The notes below the pieces were generated by a model. It made no database searches. It was not told the origin of the DNA and saw only the letters and a list, made by a program, of their open reading frames with translations. Of a DNA stretch of 64,000 nt, positions 40,966-53,183 are shown in pieces. The stretch lies in assembly GCF_010731535.1 (NCBI RefSeq), contig NZ_AP022581.1:3109952-3173951 (forward strand). Direction: 5' to 3'. The DNA is from Mycobacterium lacus. GTDB lineage: Bacteria; Actinomycetota; Actinomycetes; Mycobacteriales; Mycobacteriaceae. Each line of letters opens with the position of its first letter. Within the stretch, counting starts at the first letter, position 1. Position numbers and translations under genes: made by a program.

Positions 40966-41811
40966 TTAGGCGAGCGGATTGACGCCGTTGAGCACCACCC
41001 ACACGCCGATACCGGCGGCAACGCCACCGAGGAGCGCGACAAATGACCCGATGAAAGGCCGATAGGCCCAGCCACGGCCGGCATCGAGGCCGTAACGTCC
41101 GGGACCGGCCAAGATGACGGCGACGGCCATGACGATCAAGCTGATCTGGTATTCGTGGCCGTCCGGCAGGAAGTACGAGAAATGCGGGTGCGGCCGCGCC
41201 GCGAGGGTAGCGAGCAGGCCGTTGATCAGGAACGCCAACGCGCCCGCAGCGGCCAGCGGTGTGAACAATCCGAGCACCAGAAGCACCCCAGCGGCGATCT
41301 CGCCACCGGCACTCACGTAAGCGAGGACGTCGGCGTGTTGGTAGCCGACGTCGGACAACGAGTGCTTGAACCCAGTCAGCCCCTGACCATCCCACCAGCC
41401 GAACAGCTTCTGCAGTCCGTGGGCGCCCAGCACCACTCCCAGCCCAACCCGCAAGATCAGCAGACCGAGGTGCTGGGTTCCACGCCGACCGACGGCGCGC
41501 AGCCGCTCGTCGCGCGCTTCCGGATCGATCTCGACGGGCTCCAGCGCAGCGTGCCGGGCCGCGGGCTGGGGCTGGACGTACGGCAACGGCTCCTGCTGGT
41601 CGATCAAGTTGTATCCCGTGCCGGCGGAGACACCCGCGTTTGCGGGGTCGTACGGCGGGATGACGGTGGTGGTACCAAACTCACCTGGATACCCGACTGG
41701 TGTCAGGTCGTCTTCGGGGTCGACTACGCTGGCCGAGACGGGACGTCCCGGGATTGACTCCGGTGAGTCGCCCGGCCGCCGCCAATGCGATTCGTTCGAT
41801 TGACTGGTCAC
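40966..41811 (-). CDS. DoxX-family membrane protein
   Basis: A 281-residue protein: a hydrophilic N-terminal 130 residues (VDPEDDLTPVGYPGEFGTTTVIPPYD, QQEPLPYVQPQ) and a DoxX domain of four helices (GLLILRVGLGVVLGAHGLQKLFGWW, AYVSAGGEIAAGVLLVLGLFTPLAAAGAL). Its H37Rv counterpart Rv3005c partners with SodA and SseA in an oxidative-stress membrane complex. GTG 41811 (VTSQSNESHWRRP) chosen because it matches that protein and TACCCT lies seven bases upstream, giving a leaderless mRNA; the ORF extends 45 codons further without support. Confidence 0.9.
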   Translation of the reverse strand: MTSQSNESHWRRPGDSPESIPGRPVSASVVDPEDDLTPVGYPGEFGTTTVIPPYDPANAGVSAGTGYNLIDQQEPLPYVQPQPAARHAALEPVEIDPEARDERLRAVGRRGTQHLGLLILRVGLGVVLGAHGLQKLFGWWDGQGLTGFKHSLSDVGYQHADVLAYVSAGGEIAAGVLLVLGLFTPLAAAGALAFLINGLLATLAARPHPHFSYFLPDGHEYQISLIVMAVAVILAGPGRYGLDAGRGWAYRPFIGSFVALLGGVAAGIGVWVVLNGVNPLA

Positions 41812-41975
41812 GCGTGCCAGGGTAAGGGCATTTAGTCCCGTATTGGGGATTTGAGCGGCGCTTTCGCCAGACAAATCCGCATCTGGACCGCCAAGAGCCC
41901 GCCAAACCGCCCAGATCGGGCCCCAGACGGGCGTGACGGGAGCCATGCGTCGACCATTCCCGTAGCCTGTCGATC

Positions 41976-43097
41976 ATGCGGATAAGACGGTCGGTTCGAT
42001 ACGGGCTTGCCGCGCTGTGCGCGGCAGTGCTGGCATCGAGCGGCTGCGCCCGCTTCAACGACGCCCAGTCCCAGCCGTTCACGACCAACCCGGAACTGCG
42101 GCCCCCGCCCAGCTCGACGCCTCCCCCGCCGCCGCCACTGCCGCCCACGCCTTTCCCCAAGGCATGTCCGGCCCCCGGGGTCATGCAGGGCTGCCTGGAA
42201 AGCACCAGCGGCCTAATCATGGGCATGGACAGCAAGACCGCACTGGTCGCCGAACGCGCCACCGGGGCGATCAAGGAGATTTCCATCAGCGCCGAGCCGA
42301 AGGTGAAGATGGTCATCCCGGTCGACCCGTCCGGTGATGGCGGCTTGATGGACATCGTGCTCTCACCCACCTACAACCAGGACCGGCTGATGTACGCCTA
42401 CGTCAGCACGCCCACCGACAACCGGGTCATCCGGATCGCCGACGGCGACGTCCCGAAGGACATCCTGACCGGGATCCCCAAGGGCGCCGCCGGGAACACC
42501 GGGGCGCTGATCTTCACCAGCCCCACCACGTTGGTGGTGATGACCGGCGATGCGGGCAACCCGGCGATGGCGGCCGATCCCAAATCATTGGCAGGTAAGG
42601 TGCTGCGGATCGAGCAGCCCACCACCATCGGGCAGGCGCCGCCGACGACGGCGCTGTCCGGCGTCGGCTCGGGCGGCGGCCTGTGCATCGATCCCGTCGA
42701 CGGCTCCCTGTACGTCGCCGACCGCACTGCCACCGCGGACCGGCTGCAGCGCATCACCAAGAAGTCGGAGGTCTCCACCGTGTGGACCTGGCCCGACAAG
42801 CCCGGCGTGGCCGGGTGTGCGGCCATGGACGGCACTGTGCTGGTCAACCTGATCGACACCAAGTTGACCGTGGCGGTCCGGCTGGCGCCGTCGACCGGTG
42901 CCGTCACGGGTGAACCCGACGTGGTCCGCAAGGACACTCACGCGCACGCGTGGGCACTGAGGATGTCGCCGGACGGCAACGTCTGGGGCGCGACCGTCAA
43001 CAAGACCGCCGGTGACGCCGAGAAGCTCGACGACGTGGTGTTCCCCCTGTTCCCGCAGGGTGGCGGCTTCCCGCGGAACAACGACGACAAGACCTGA
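41976..43097 (+). CDS. lppZ: Lipoprotein LppZ, glucose/sorbosone-dehydrogenase-like
   Basis: A 373-residue exported lipoprotein: signal peptide MRIRRSVRYGLAALCAAVLASSGC with the lipid-modified Cys at the end, a proline-rich linker (PPPSSTPPPPPPLPPTPFP), then a six-bladed propeller domain (SGLIMGMDSKTALVAERATGAIKEIS, DIVLSPTYNQDRLMYAYVSTPTDNRV, GDAGNPAMAADPKSLAGKVLRIE, DGSLYVADR). Propellers of this family bind sugars or PQQ, but no function is established for LppZ. Confidence 0.94.
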   Translation: MRIRRSVRYGLAALCAAVLASSGCARFNDAQSQPFTTNPELRPPPSSTPPPPPPLPPTPFPKACPAPGVMQGCLESTSGLIMGMDSKTALVAERATGAIKEISISAEPKVKMVIPVDPSGDGGLMDIVLSPTYNQDRLMYAYVSTPTDNRVIRIADGDVPKDILTGIPKGAAGNTGALIFTSPTTLVVMTGDAGNPAMAADPKSLAGKVLRIEQPTTIGQAPPTTALSGVGSGGGLCIDPVDGSLYVADRTATADRLQRITKKSEVSTVWTWPDKPGVAGCAAMDGTVLVNLIDTKLTVAVRLAPSTGAVTGEPDVVRKDTHAHAWALRMSPDGNVWGATVNKTAGDAEKLDDVVFPLFPQGGGFPRNNDDKT

Positions 43098-43106
43098 CGC
43101 GCCCGG

Positions 43107-43724
43107 TCACGGCACGTCGAGTGTGAACCTCACGCCGCCGTATCGGCGTGTCTCTTCGCCCCTTTCGCGGTTGTAGAACCGCTGCTGCGCAGCCTCCTGA
43201 CCGGGGTCGATATCGTCAACCTCAAAATCGAGGTCGGAGAGGTAGAGCAGGTCTTCCGTGCACTCCGGAGCCCACACACTCACGGGCTCCAACAGGTAGG
43301 CCACATAGTCCCCGACTTCACTGCGACTGGCCGTCCTGCCGACAAACCAGGCCACCGCATCGTCGAGAATCGGCATCCCGTAGGGGCCGGCGCGCCACCT
43401 GCAACGCATGAATGGGTCGATCTCTTCGTCGGTTTGGTTGGCGAACAGTCCGGCGAGCACATGCTGGCGCTGTGCAAGCACGTGGACCGCGAGGTGCTCG
43501 GATCGGCTCGCCACCTCGGCGATGTCGGCGTTCCTCGGCAGACCGACCATAAAACTCGGGGGGAGCACGCTCGTTTGGGTGGCGAAGCCGACGAGACAAC
43601 CCGAAGGGTGACCGTCGGCCTGGGTCGTCACCACGAACACTGGGCCGTCCAGCATGCCCATCAAGTCGTCGAACGCTTCACCGATCACATGACCATCATG
43701 AATGCGTACGACGCGTTGCAACAC
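43107..43724 (-). CDS. Flavin reductase-like FMN-binding protein
   Basis: Split-barrel FMN reductase fold: GPVFVVTTQADGHPSGCLVGFATQTSVLPPSFMVGLPRNADIAEVASRSEHLAVHVLAQRQHVLAGLFANQTDEEIDPF is the flavin-binding core, followed by a C-terminal extension ending RYGGVRFTLDVP. GTG 43724 gives 205 residues, close to the 204 I recall for Rv3007c; ATG 43799 and GTG 43688 are alternatives, none with a strong ribosome-binding site. Converges on lppZ with nine bases between. Confidence 0.85.
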   Translation of the reverse strand: MLQRVVRIHDGHVIGEAFDDLMGMLDGPVFVVTTQADGHPSGCLVGFATQTSVLPPSFMVGLPRNADIAEVASRSEHLAVHVLAQRQHVLAGLFANQTDEEIDPFMRCRWRAGPYGMPILDDAVAWFVGRTASRSEVGDYVAYLLEPVSVWAPECTEDLLYLSDLDFEVDDIDPGQEAAQQRFYNRERGEETRRYGGVRFTLDVP

Positions 43725-43825
43725 TGGTTCCGAGCGATCGGTCGGCAAGTTCGACGTACGCCGCCTGGTAGCGGTGTCGTGCAAACCATGAAACGCCACG
43801 CCCCTGCACTGGCAGCGGTCAATCC

Positions 43826-44001
43826 GCTAGCGGCCCCGCCACCGATGACAGTGGCGCGACGGGCGGCAACGGCGGCCCCAACGTGATCGGCGGCACCGGA
43901 GGACACGGCGGCACCGCGCAGGTCACGGGCAGCGGCGACCCGCCGTCACCGGCGACGCCGGCGCCAACGGCACCACCGGCGCCGACGGTACCAGCGGTTA
44001 G
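43826..44001 (+). pseudogene. PGRS remnant
   Basis: Gly/Ala/Asn-rich PGRS coding: SGATGGNGGPNVIGGTGGHGGTAQVTGSGD in one frame, then VTGDAGANGTTGADGTSG and TAG in the next frame after a one-base shift near 43940. No PE domain is seen upstream, where the DNA belongs to the flavin-reductase gene region. This is the truncated 3' end of a PE_PGRS-type gene. It ends two bases from the convergent gatB stop. Confidence 0.75.
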
Positions 44002-44003
44002 CG

Positions 44004-45533
44004 CTAACCCTGACCGCAGGCCGCCAGGACGAGTTCGCGCACCCGCGCCGCGTCGGCCTGCCCGCGGGTGGCCTTCATCACCGCGCCGACGATCGCGCCC
44101 GCCGCGGCCACCTTGCCGCCGCGAATCTTTTCCGCCACATCGGGATTGGCGGCCAAAGCCTCAGCGACTGCGGCCTGCGTCAATGAGTCGTCGCGCACCA
44201 GCGCCAAGCCGCGGGCCGTCATCACCTGCTCGGGCTCGCCTTCACCGGCCAACACACCCTCCACGACCTGGCGGGCGAGCTTGTTGGACAGCTTGCCCTC
44301 CTCGACCAGCGCCACCACGTCGGCGACCTGCGCGGGGGTGATGGCCAATTCGTCGAGGCCGACGCCGGCCTCGTTGGCCTTCTGCACCAGGAAGTTTCCC
44401 CACCAGGCGCGCGCTTCCTTGCTGGACGCGCCGTGCTTGACGGTCTCGGCGACCAATTCGACCGCGCCGGCGTTGACCAGGTCGCGCATCACCTCGTCGG
44501 AAACACCCCATTCTTGCTGAATCCGCTTGCGGGTCAACCACGGCAGCTCGGGAATGGTCTGGCGCAGCCGCTCGACCAGCTCGCGGCTGGGCGCTACGGG
44601 TTCCAGGTCCGGCTCGGGAAAATAACGATAGTCCTGTGCCGTCTCCTTGGTGCGACCTGGGCTGGTGTACCCGGCCTCGTGAAAGTGCCTGGTTTCCTGG
44701 GTGATCCGGCCGCCGGCCACCAAGATCGCGGCTTGGCGCTGCATTTCGTAACGGACGGCCACTTCGACGCTTTTCAGTGAGTTGACGTTCTTGGTTTCGG
44801 TGCGGGTGCCGAACTCGGTCGTTCCGATCGGCTTCAGGGAGACGTTGGCGTCGCACCGCATCGAGCCCTGGTCCATCCGCACGTCGGATACATCCAGCGC
44901 TCTCAATAGGTCTCGTAGCGCAGTCACGTAGGCGCGGGCAATCTGCGGTGCCCGGGCCCCGGTTCCCACAATGGGTTTGGTGACGATTTCGATGAGCGGC
45001 ACGCCGGCGCGGTTGTAGTCGATCAGCGACGTCGTCGCGCCGTGGATGCGGCCGGTCTCGCTGCCGATGTGAGTCAGCTTGCCGGTGTCCTCCTCCATGT
45101 GCGCCCGCTCGATCTCCACACGCCAGGTGGTGCCATCGTCTAGTGGCGCGTCGAGGTATCCGTTGATGGCGATCGGCTCGTCGTACTGCGAGATCTGGTA
45201 ATTCTTGGGCATGTCCGGGTAGAAGTAGTTCTTCCGGGCAAAGCGGCACCAGGGCACGATCTCGCAGTTCAGCGCCAGCCCGATCCGGATGGCGGACTCC
45301 ACCGCCGCCCGGTTGAGCACCGGCAGCGAGCCGGGCAGGCCCAGACACACCGGGCACACCTGAGTGTTCGGTTCGGCGCCGAATGTGGTGGCGCAGCCGC
45401 AGAACATTTTGGTGACGGTGGACAGTTCGACGTGCACTTCGAGTCCCAGCACTGGGTCAAAGCGCGCGACGACGTCGTCGTAGTCCAGCAGGTCAGCCCC
45501 AGCAGCCTTGGGTGCCCCGGCAGCAACAGTCAT
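44004..45533 (-). CDS. gatB: Aspartyl/glutamyl-tRNA amidotransferase subunit B
   Basis: tRNA-binding and kinase subunit of GatCAB, which converts Glu-tRNA-Gln (and Asp-tRNA-Asn) to the amidated form. 509 residues: [21 protein letters not shown], the zinc/cradle motif [56 protein letters not shown], and a helical YqeY-like tail. ATG 45533 gives the same length as H37Rv GatB. gatA and gatC lie further upstream beyond pfkA. Confidence 0.97.
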   Translation of the reverse strand: MTVAAGAPKAAGADLLDYDDVVARFDPVLGLEVHVELSTVTKMFCGCATTFGAEPNTQVCPVCLGLPGSLPVLNRAAVESAIRIGLALNCEIVPWCRFARKNYFYPDMPKNYQISQYDEPIAINGYLDAPLDDGTTWRVEIERAHMEEDTGKLTHIGSETGRIHGATTSLIDYNRAGVPLIEIVTKPIVGTGARAPQIARAYVTALRDLLRALDVSDVRMDQGSMRCDANVSLKPIGTTEFGTRTETKNVNSLKSVEVAVRYEMQRQAAILVAGGRITQETRHFHEAGYTSPGRTKETAQDYRYFPEPDLEPVAPSRELVERLRQTIPELPWLTRKRIQQEWGVSDEVMRDLVNAGAVELVAETVKHGASSKEARAWWGNFLVQKANEAGVGLDELAITPAQVADVVALVEEGKLSNKLARQVVEGVLAGEGEPEQVMTARGLALVRDDSLTQAAVAEALAANPDVAEKIRGGKVAAAGAIVGAVMKATRGQADAARVRELVLAACGQG

Positions 45534-45545
45534 GGATCCGATCCT

Positions 45546-45590
45546 AGTGGTGATCGCGAGGCCGGCGGAGCCGGGCGAAGACCGGCTAGC
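45546..45590. repeat. Single half-copy of the 56-bp hairpin repeat
   Basis: AGTGGTGATCGCGAGGCCGG (45546-45565) continuing GCGGAGCCGGGCGAAG matches the left arm and core of the 40.8-kb repeat, but the right arm TCACCAC is missing. It lies between the gatB start and the end of the broken MinD-like gene. Confidence 0.75.
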
Positions 45591-46759
45591 GGGGACGCAA
45601 ATGTATCCGAGATCCCGCGGCAAGGTCGCGCTCTCTACCCTTGCCGGCGAACATGTCGGCCAACGCCGCCGCCATCTCCAGGTAGCTGCGTCGACTTTGC
45701 TTGCTCAGCCGGTCCAGGCCAATCTCTTCGCCTGCATGTATAGGCCGATCGAACGGCAACGCCACCGTGGCGGGCACCTGGGCGGACAACTGCTCAAGTT
45801 CCTTCGCGGCCAAAGTATTCGGCTTGGCCAGTTCGGTGTGGTTGATCGCCAGCACCGTCGAGGTAAGCAATCGCTGATATCCGTTGTTACGCAACCACTC
45901 TTCCAGGGTGATTCTGGTTTCTCTATCGCGTCGATAGAGGTGTTGCTGACCACCACCAAGGCCCGTGGCGCCGGCAGAACCGCTTCCATGACACCGGACT
46001 TCAGCGCCTTGACGCAGTCCACCAGCACCACCGAGTAATGGTTCCTCAGAATCGAAAACACTTTGACCACGTCGAAGCGCTCGATACGCCAATTGGTGTT
46101 CGCATATTCCGGTAGACCAAGCACTTCCAGCCCGCAGCTGTTCATGTATGTATGCGCGCGCACATCGAGATACCCCGTGACCGAATCGTCCCTGAGGATG
46201 TCGACCATATTGAGTCGGCTCCGGCGACCATGCCGCTCGGACAGATCGCCACCATCGATGTCGACGGCGATGACCCGGTCGTCGCGCACGTCGGCGAAAG
46301 TTGACCCGAGCGCCTCAACGACCGTGGTCTTGCCGACCCCACCTTTGAGGTTGAGGACCGCGATAGGAAACGCGCTCTCGACGACTGCGCGGATGCGCTC
46401 GCGCAGCCTGAGTTCGTCACGTCAAGTCTTTGCTTGGCCCAAGGTCGATCCTGGTGAGGCGGATAGATCAGGTCTCGCCAGCCCAATCCCGCGGAGCCCG
46501 CGGTAACCCGCTGATCGAGGCCGTCGAGCGCCGTCCCGCCCGGGATCCGCTCACGACGGACCGGTGTCTGCAGCTGCGTTGCCGACGGGGTCGGTGCGCG
46601 GGACCGAGACCACCCGGGGGACTCGCGGCGCTGGGGCGCATCTGCCACGCAGGGCCGCGGCACCGTAGTGGACGCCCGGTCGGTAACGCGCCAGCTTGGC
46701 GAGGGCGCCCGACGAGCGGCCCGCGTGAGATCTCCGCGAGAATGACCGCGGTTGCTCAT
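45586..46759 (-). pseudogene. ESX-type MinD/EspI-like ATPase, multiply frameshifted
   Basis: Conceptual reading across frames gives a Pro/Arg-rich head, SAGLGWRDLIY, TRIDLGPSKDLT then RDELRLRERIRAVVESAFPIAVLNLKGGVGKTTVV (Walker A), VIAVDIDGGDLSERHG, FSILRNHYSVVLVDCVKALKSGVMEAVLPAPRALVVVSNTSIDAIEK, and after another shift RITLEEWLRNNGYQRLLTSTVLAINH...[24 protein letters not shown]. Breaks: one near 46480, a two-base loss giving TGA near 46425, and a one-base loss in an A run near 45925. The pattern matches EspI-like MinD proteins of ESX loci. It interrupts the gatB-pfkA neighbourhood relative to H37Rv. Confidence 0.87.
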
Positions 46760-46859
46760 GGTTGACGGTATAGCCGTTCAGATTGTCCGAAAACCGAAAA
46801 CCAGCGAATACCACACCGCATTCAGCCAGTCGTTAAGCCCGCGTTCGACGAATTCGGGG

Positions 46860-47891
46860 CTAACCGAAGAACGCCGCAGCATCGTCGTAGCGGCTCGGCG
46901 GCACCAGTTTGAGCTGGCGCACCGCATCGGCCAGCGGAACTCGGCCGATGTCCTGCCCGCGCAGCGATACCATCTGGCCGTATTCGCCCGCATGCGCGGC
47001 GTCGGCCGCGTTGACGCCGAACCGGGTGGCCAGCACCCGGTCGAAGGCCGTCGGGGTGCCGCCCCGCTGGACGTGGCCCAGCACGGTCACCCGGACGTCC
47101 TTGTTGATGCGCTTTTCCACCTCGAGCCCGAGCTGCGCCGCGACCCCGGTGAAACGCTCATGGCCGAACTCGTCAAGCCCGCCCTCACGCAACTGCATTG
47201 ACCCCGGAATCGGCTTGGCTCCTTCCGCCACCACGCAAATGAAGTGCGAGTCGCCACGCTGAAAGCGTCGCTTAACGAGCCTGCATACCTCTTCGACGTC
47301 GAAGGGCTGTTCGGGGATCAGCGTCATGTGAGCGCCGGACGCCAGCCCGGAGTTCAGCGCGATCCAGCCGGCGTGCCTCCCCATCACCTCCACCAGCATC
47401 ACCCGCTGGTGGGATTCGGCGGTGCTGTGCAACCGGTCTATGGCCTCGGTGGCCACCGTCAACGCGGTGTCGTGGCCGAAAGTTACGTCGGTGCAGTCGA
47501 TGTCGTTGTCAATGGTCTTCGGCACGCCGACCACGGGGACGTTCTCCTCCGACAGCCAGTGCGCGGCGGTCAGCGTGCCTTCGCCGCCGATAGGGATGAG
47601 CACATCGATGCCGTTGTCGTCCAGGGTTTGCTTGATCTGCTCCAACCCGGCGCGCAGCTTGTCGGGATGCACCCGCGCGGTGCCCAGCATGGTTCCGCCC
47701 TTGGCCAGCAAGCGGTCGTTGCGGTCGTCGTTGCGCAGCTGCATGCGCCGGTTCTCCAGCAACCCGCGCCACCCGTCCTGGAATCCGACCACCGACGAGC
47801 CGTACCGGGCGTCGCAGGTGCGCACCACCGCCCGGATGACGGCATTAAGCCCGGGGCAGTCCCCGCCCCCGGTGAGAACTCCGATCCGCAT
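46860..47891 (-). CDS. pfkA: ATP-dependent 6-phosphofructokinase
   Basis: Glycolytic phosphorylation of fructose-6-phosphate. 343 residues: [20 protein letters not shown], the ATP motif [12 protein letters not shown], catalytic PKTIDNDI, the fructose-6-phosphate site [14 protein letters not shown] and [18 protein letters not shown] rather than GGDDT-type residues place it in the actinobacterial group III. ATG 47891 matches H37Rv PfkA length. The 100 bases between gatB's insertion scar and this gene's end hold no gene. Confidence 0.97.
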   Translation of the reverse strand: MRIGVLTGGGDCPGLNAVIRAVVRTCDARYGSSVVGFQDGWRGLLENRRMQLRNDDRNDRLLAKGGTMLGTARVHPDKLRAGLEQIKQTLDDNGIDVLIPIGGEGTLTAAHWLSEENVPVVGVPKTIDNDIDCTDVTFGHDTALTVATEAIDRLHSTAESHQRVMLVEVMGRHAGWIALNSGLASGAHMTLIPEQPFDVEEVCRLVKRRFQRGDSHFICVVAEGAKPIPGSMQLREGGLDEFGHERFTGVAAQLGLEVEKRINKDVRVTVLGHVQRGGTPTAFDRVLATRFGVNAADAAHAGEYGQMVSLRGQDIGRVPLADAVRQLKLVPPSRYDDAAAFFG

Positions 47892-47932
47892 GCCTTCATC
47901 TTGCCTCGTGCCGGGTGAGTGGCGCGAGCAGT

Positions 47933-47973
47933 CGCAAAAGCACCCAAAACGGCACGTTTTGGGTGCTTTTGCG
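47933..47973. terminator. Perfect 19-bp hairpin between gatA and pfkA
   Basis: CGCAAAAGCACCCAAAACG (47933-47951) pairs perfectly with 47955-47973 across a three-base GCA loop. It lies ten bases after the gatA stop and upstream of pfkA on the same strand, followed on the minus strand by a mixed sequence rather than a pure T run. It probably ends the gatCA transcript. The outer arm resembles the hairpins at 23.4 and 27.8 kb. Confidence 0.85.
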
Positions 47974-47983
47974 TCTTTTCGCG

Positions 47984-49465
47984 CTAGATGGCGCTCGGCA
48001 GCGGGCCGCGGGCGGCCTCGTAGGAGGCACCCACCCGATACAACCGGTCGTCGGCCAACGCGGGCGCCATGATCTGCAGCCCGACCGGCAGCCCGTCGTC
48101 CGGGGACAGCCCGGACGGCACCGACATGCCGCAATGGCCGGCCAGGTTCAGCGGCAACGTGCACAGGTCGAACAGGTACATCGCCAGCGGATCGTCGACC
48201 TTCTCGCCCAGCCGGAACGCGGTGGTCGGGGTCGCCGGCGACACCAGCACGTCGACCGACCGGTAGGCCTCGTCGAGGTCGCGCGCGATCAACGTGCGCA
48301 CCTTCTGCGCCTGGTTGTAGTAGGCGTCGTAGTAGCCCGCCGACAACGCGTAGGTGCCGATCATGATGCGGCGCTTGACCTCCGGCCCGAAACCGGCCGC
48401 CCGGGTCAACGCCATTACCTCTTCGGCACTGTGGGTGCCGTCGTCGCCGACCCGCAGCCCGTACCGCATCGCGTCGAAGCGCGCCAGGTTGGACGACACC
48501 TCCGACGGCAGGATCAGGTAATAGGCGGCCAACGCGTGATCGAAATGCGGGCAATCGACCTCGCTCACCTCGGCGCCCAGCGCGGTCAGCTGCTCGACAG
48601 CGGCCTGAAACGACGCCAAGACGCCCGGCTGATAGCCCTCACCGCGCAGCTGCTTGACCACCCCGATGCGCACGCCGCGCAGATCACCGGCCGCGCCGGC
48701 CCTGGCCGCGCCGACGACGTCGGGCACCTCGGCGTCAATCGACGTCGAATCGCGGGTGTCGTGCCCGGCGATCACCTGATGCAGCAGCGCGGTGTCCAGC
48801 ACGGTGCGCGCACACGGGCCACCCTGATCCAGCGACGACGCGCACGCCACCAGCCCGTAGCGCGACACCGTGCCGTAGGTGGGTTTGACGCCGACCGTCG
48901 CGGTCAGCGCGGCGGGTTGACGGATGGAGCCCCCGGTGTCGGATCCGATGGCCAGCGGCGCCTGATACGCGGCCAGTGCCGCCGCGCTGCCGCCGCCGGA
49001 CCCACCGGGCACCCGGTCGAGGTTCCACGGGTTGCGGGTCGGGCCGTAGGCGGAGTTCTCGGTGGACGAGCCCATCGCGAACTCGTCCATGTTGGTCTTG
49101 CCCAGGATCGGTAAGCCGGCCGCGCGCAGCCGCGCGGTCAGGGTGGCGTCGTAGGGAGATCGCCAGCCCTGCAGGATCTTGGACCCGCAGGTGGTGGGCA
49201 TGTCGATCGTGGTGAAGACGTCCTTGAGCGCCAGCGGCACCCCGGCCAGCGCCGAAGGCAGCTGTTCACCGGCGGCCAGCTTGTTGTCGACGGCGGCCGC
49301 GGCGCCAAGCGCCTCGTCGGCGGCCACATGCAGGAACGCATGATACCGGTCGTCGGTCGCCTCGATCTGGTCCAGGTAAGCCTGGGTGATTTCGGTGGAT
49401 GACAGCTCTTTGGCGGCGACCTTGGCGGCCAGCGTGGCGGCGTCGGATCGGATGATGTCCGTCAC
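47984..49465 (-). CDS. gatA: Aspartyl/glutamyl-tRNA amidotransferase subunit A
   Basis: Amidase subunit that releases ammonia from glutamine for GatCAB. 493 residues with the amidase-signature Ser-cisSer-Lys triad: Lys in [10 protein letters not shown], and [36 protein letters not shown] 49465 overlaps the gatC stop by four bases; upstream in-frame sequence is a gatC shadow. Confidence 0.97.
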   Translation of the reverse strand: MTDIIRSDAATLAAKVAAKELSSTEITQAYLDQIEATDDRYHAFLHVAADEALGAAAAVDNKLAAGEQLPSALAGVPLALKDVFTTIDMPTTCGSKILQGWRSPYDATLTARLRAAGLPILGKTNMDEFAMGSSTENSAYGPTRNPWNLDRVPGGSGGGSAAALAAYQAPLAIGSDTGGSIRQPAALTATVGVKPTYGTVSRYGLVACASSLDQGGPCARTVLDTALLHQVIAGHDTRDSTSIDAEVPDVVGAARAGAAGDLRGVRIGVVKQLRGEGYQPGVLASFQAAVEQLTALGAEVSEVDCPHFDHALAAYYLILPSEVSSNLARFDAMRYGLRVGDDGTHSAEEVMALTRAAGFGPEVKRRIMIGTYALSAGYYDAYYNQAQKVRTLIARDLDEAYRSVDVLVSPATPTTAFRLGEKVDDPLAMYLFDLCTLPLNLAGHCGMSVPSGLSPDDGLPVGLQIMAPALADDRLYRVGASYEAARGPLPSAI

Positions 49466-49761
49466 TCTTCGTCTCCCAGGATTTGGGGGACGGCGAAGCG
49501 GCCGTCGACGGCTTCGGGCGCCTCGGCCAGCGCCTCCTGCTGCGTCAGGCACGGTGTCGTCTCGTCCGCGCGGGTGACGTTGACGTCCTTGAGCGGGTTG
49601 TCGGTCGGTTCGACGCCGGTGACGTCGACGGCCTGGATCTGGCTGACGTGGGTCAGGATGGCGTCGAGTTGACCGGCGAAGCTGTCCAGCTCGGCCTCGG
49701 TCAACGCCAGCCGGGCCAGCCGGGCCAGGTGGGCTACCTCGTCGCGGGAGATCTGGGACAC
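49462..49761 (-). CDS. gatC: Aspartyl/glutamyl-tRNA amidotransferase subunit C
   Basis: Small stabilising subunit, 99 residues: [43 protein letters not shown]...[28 protein letters not shown] 49761 gives the same length as H37Rv GatC. Overlaps gatA; upstream lies a copy of the CCCGCAAGCGGG dispersed repeat at about 49828. Confidence 0.96.
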   Translation of the reverse strand: MSQISRDEVAHLARLARLALTEAELDSFAGQLDAILTHVSQIQAVDVTGVEPTDNPLKDVNVTRADETTPCLTQQEALAEAPEAVDGRFAVPQILGDEE

Positions 49762-49826
49762 GAGCGAAAAGCCTAGCCCGGCGGCTCGGATCGTTAAGAG
49801 TAGGCCGGAACGGCCTGAGGTGGGGG

Positions 49827-49845
49827 CACCACCCGCTTGCGGGGG
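49827..49845. repeat. Dispersed CCCGCAAGCGGG-type repeat copy
   Basis: CACCACCCGCTTGCGGGGGC is the reverse complement of the CCCCGCAAGCGGGTGG element found at 27818 and 62676, and similar to the 34602 palindrome. Intergenic, between gatC and the ACT-domain gene. Confidence 0.65.
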
Positions 49846-49961
49846 CGAGCCGGGCACTCAGGCTAGGGGAGTGTGAAGCCGGCCGACGCGACCCAGAGGG
49901 AGCCGGGCAATCCAACGCTGCCGAAATGCCGTGGATACATCGCTGTGCGACAGTGTTGGCC

Positions 49962-50618
49962 GTGCGTTCTTATCTGTTGCGCATCGAGCTAGCCGACCGA
50001 CCTGGCAGCCTGGGGTCGCTGGCGGTCGCGCTCGGTTCGGTGGGTGCCGACATCCTCTCGCTCGACGTCGTCGAGCGCGGCAACGGCTATGCGATCGATG
50101 ACCTGGTGGTCGAACTGCCCCCGGGAGCGATGCCCGACACCCTGATTACCGCCGCGGAGAAACTCCCCGGCGTCCGGGTCGATAGCCTCCGCCCACATAC
50201 CGGCCTGCTGGAAGCGCACCGCGAGCTGGAGCTCCTCGACCACGTCGCAGCGGCCGGGGACAATGCGTCCAGGTTGCAGGTTCTGGCCGACGAGGCGCCC
50301 CGGGTGCTGCGGGTGAGCTGGTGCACGGTGTTGCGCAGTTCCCACGGCGAGCTGCGCCGGCTCGCCGGCAGTCCGGGTGCGCCGGAGACTCGGGCTGATT
50401 CGGCGCCGTGGCTGCCGATTGAGCACGCGGCGCCGCTGGACGGTAATGCCGAGTGGGTGCCGCAGGCATGGCGCGACATGGACACCACGATGGTGGCGGC
50501 ACCGTTGGGCGACCCGCACACCGCGGTGGTGCTGGGCCGTCCGGGGCCCGAATTCCGGCCTTCGGAGGTGGCTCGGCTGGGCTATCTGGCCGGCATCGTG
50601 GCGACCATGCTGCGCTGA
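49962..50618 (+). CDS. ACT-domain protein
   Basis: A 218-residue protein whose N-terminus is an ACT ligand-binding domain ([54 protein letters not shown]), followed by a region without a recognised fold ([57 protein letters not shown]) reminiscent of GAF-type sensors. GTG 49962 gives the H37Rv Rv3013 length. Probably an amino-acid-responsive regulator; the ligand is unknown. Confidence 0.87.
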   Translation: MRSYLLRIELADRPGSLGSLAVALGSVGADILSLDVVERGNGYAIDDLVVELPPGAMPDTLITAAEKLPGVRVDSLRPHTGLLEAHRELELLDHVAAAGDNASRLQVLADEAPRVLRVSWCTVLRSSHGELRRLAGSPGAPETRADSAPWLPIEHAAPLDGNAEWVPQAWRDMDTTMVAAPLGDPHTAVVLGRPGPEFRPSEVARLGYLAGIVATMLR

Positions 50619-50622
50619 TCGG

Positions 50623-51051
50623 TCATTGGCTGGAGAGCAACTCCCCGAGCACGTCATGGTTGCGCTGCAACCAGTCCGCCTCTTCACCGGGCGCCGGCAT
50701 GATCAGCCCGGCTTCCATGATCGAGGTGGGGTCGACTTCGTTCAGGCCGATCAGCAGCGAGCGAGCGTCCTGGCCGGTGATCGACACCCACGCTTGCGAC
50801 AGTTCGGTGAGCAGTCGCGCCCGCGTCTCGCGGTCCCGGCCTGCGCGAATGTTCCCGTTGATCACCGAACACGTGTTGGGTTTGCCGGCGGTGAAGTATG
50901 CCGCCGGGTCGTACTCGACGAACAAGACGTTGACGAATCCGCGGGGTGCACCCGTTACGGTGCAATGAATTTCGGTGATGGCTTCGGCCAATGCGGAGCG
51001 GTTATCCGCGCTGAGCGATCCTGCTGGAACGACACATTGATACAGCGGCAT
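50623..51051 (-). CDS. Tautomerase-superfamily protein (cis-CaaD/Cg10062-like)
   Basis: A 142-residue protein starting Met-Pro, so the catalytic N-terminal Pro1 of the MIF/4-oxalocrotonate tautomerase superfamily is available after Met removal. PLYQCVVPAGSLSADNRSALAEAITEIHCTVTGAPRGFVNVLFVEYDPAAYFTAGK and GNIRAGRDRETRARLLTEL resemble cis-3-chloroacrylic acid dehalogenase relatives. Substrate unknown. Seven bases downstream of ligA on the same strand; I do not recall it at this position in H37Rv. Confidence 0.88.
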   Translation of the reverse strand: MPLYQCVVPAGSLSADNRSALAEAITEIHCTVTGAPRGFVNVLFVEYDPAAYFTAGKPNTCSVINGNIRAGRDRETRARLLTELSQAWVSITGQDARSLLIGLNEVDPTSIMEAGLIMPAPGEEADWLQRNHDVLGELLSSQ

Positions 51052-51057
51052 CAGCCA

Positions 51058-53160
<2,103 letters not shown>

Positions 53161-53183
53161 CTATCGAAACCGGCTGACACAGC

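Noticed and set aside
45534..45600. rRNA or tRNA fragment between gatB and the MinD-like relic
   Set aside because: The sequence is a half copy of the hairpin repeat; no cloverleaf or rRNA motif is found.
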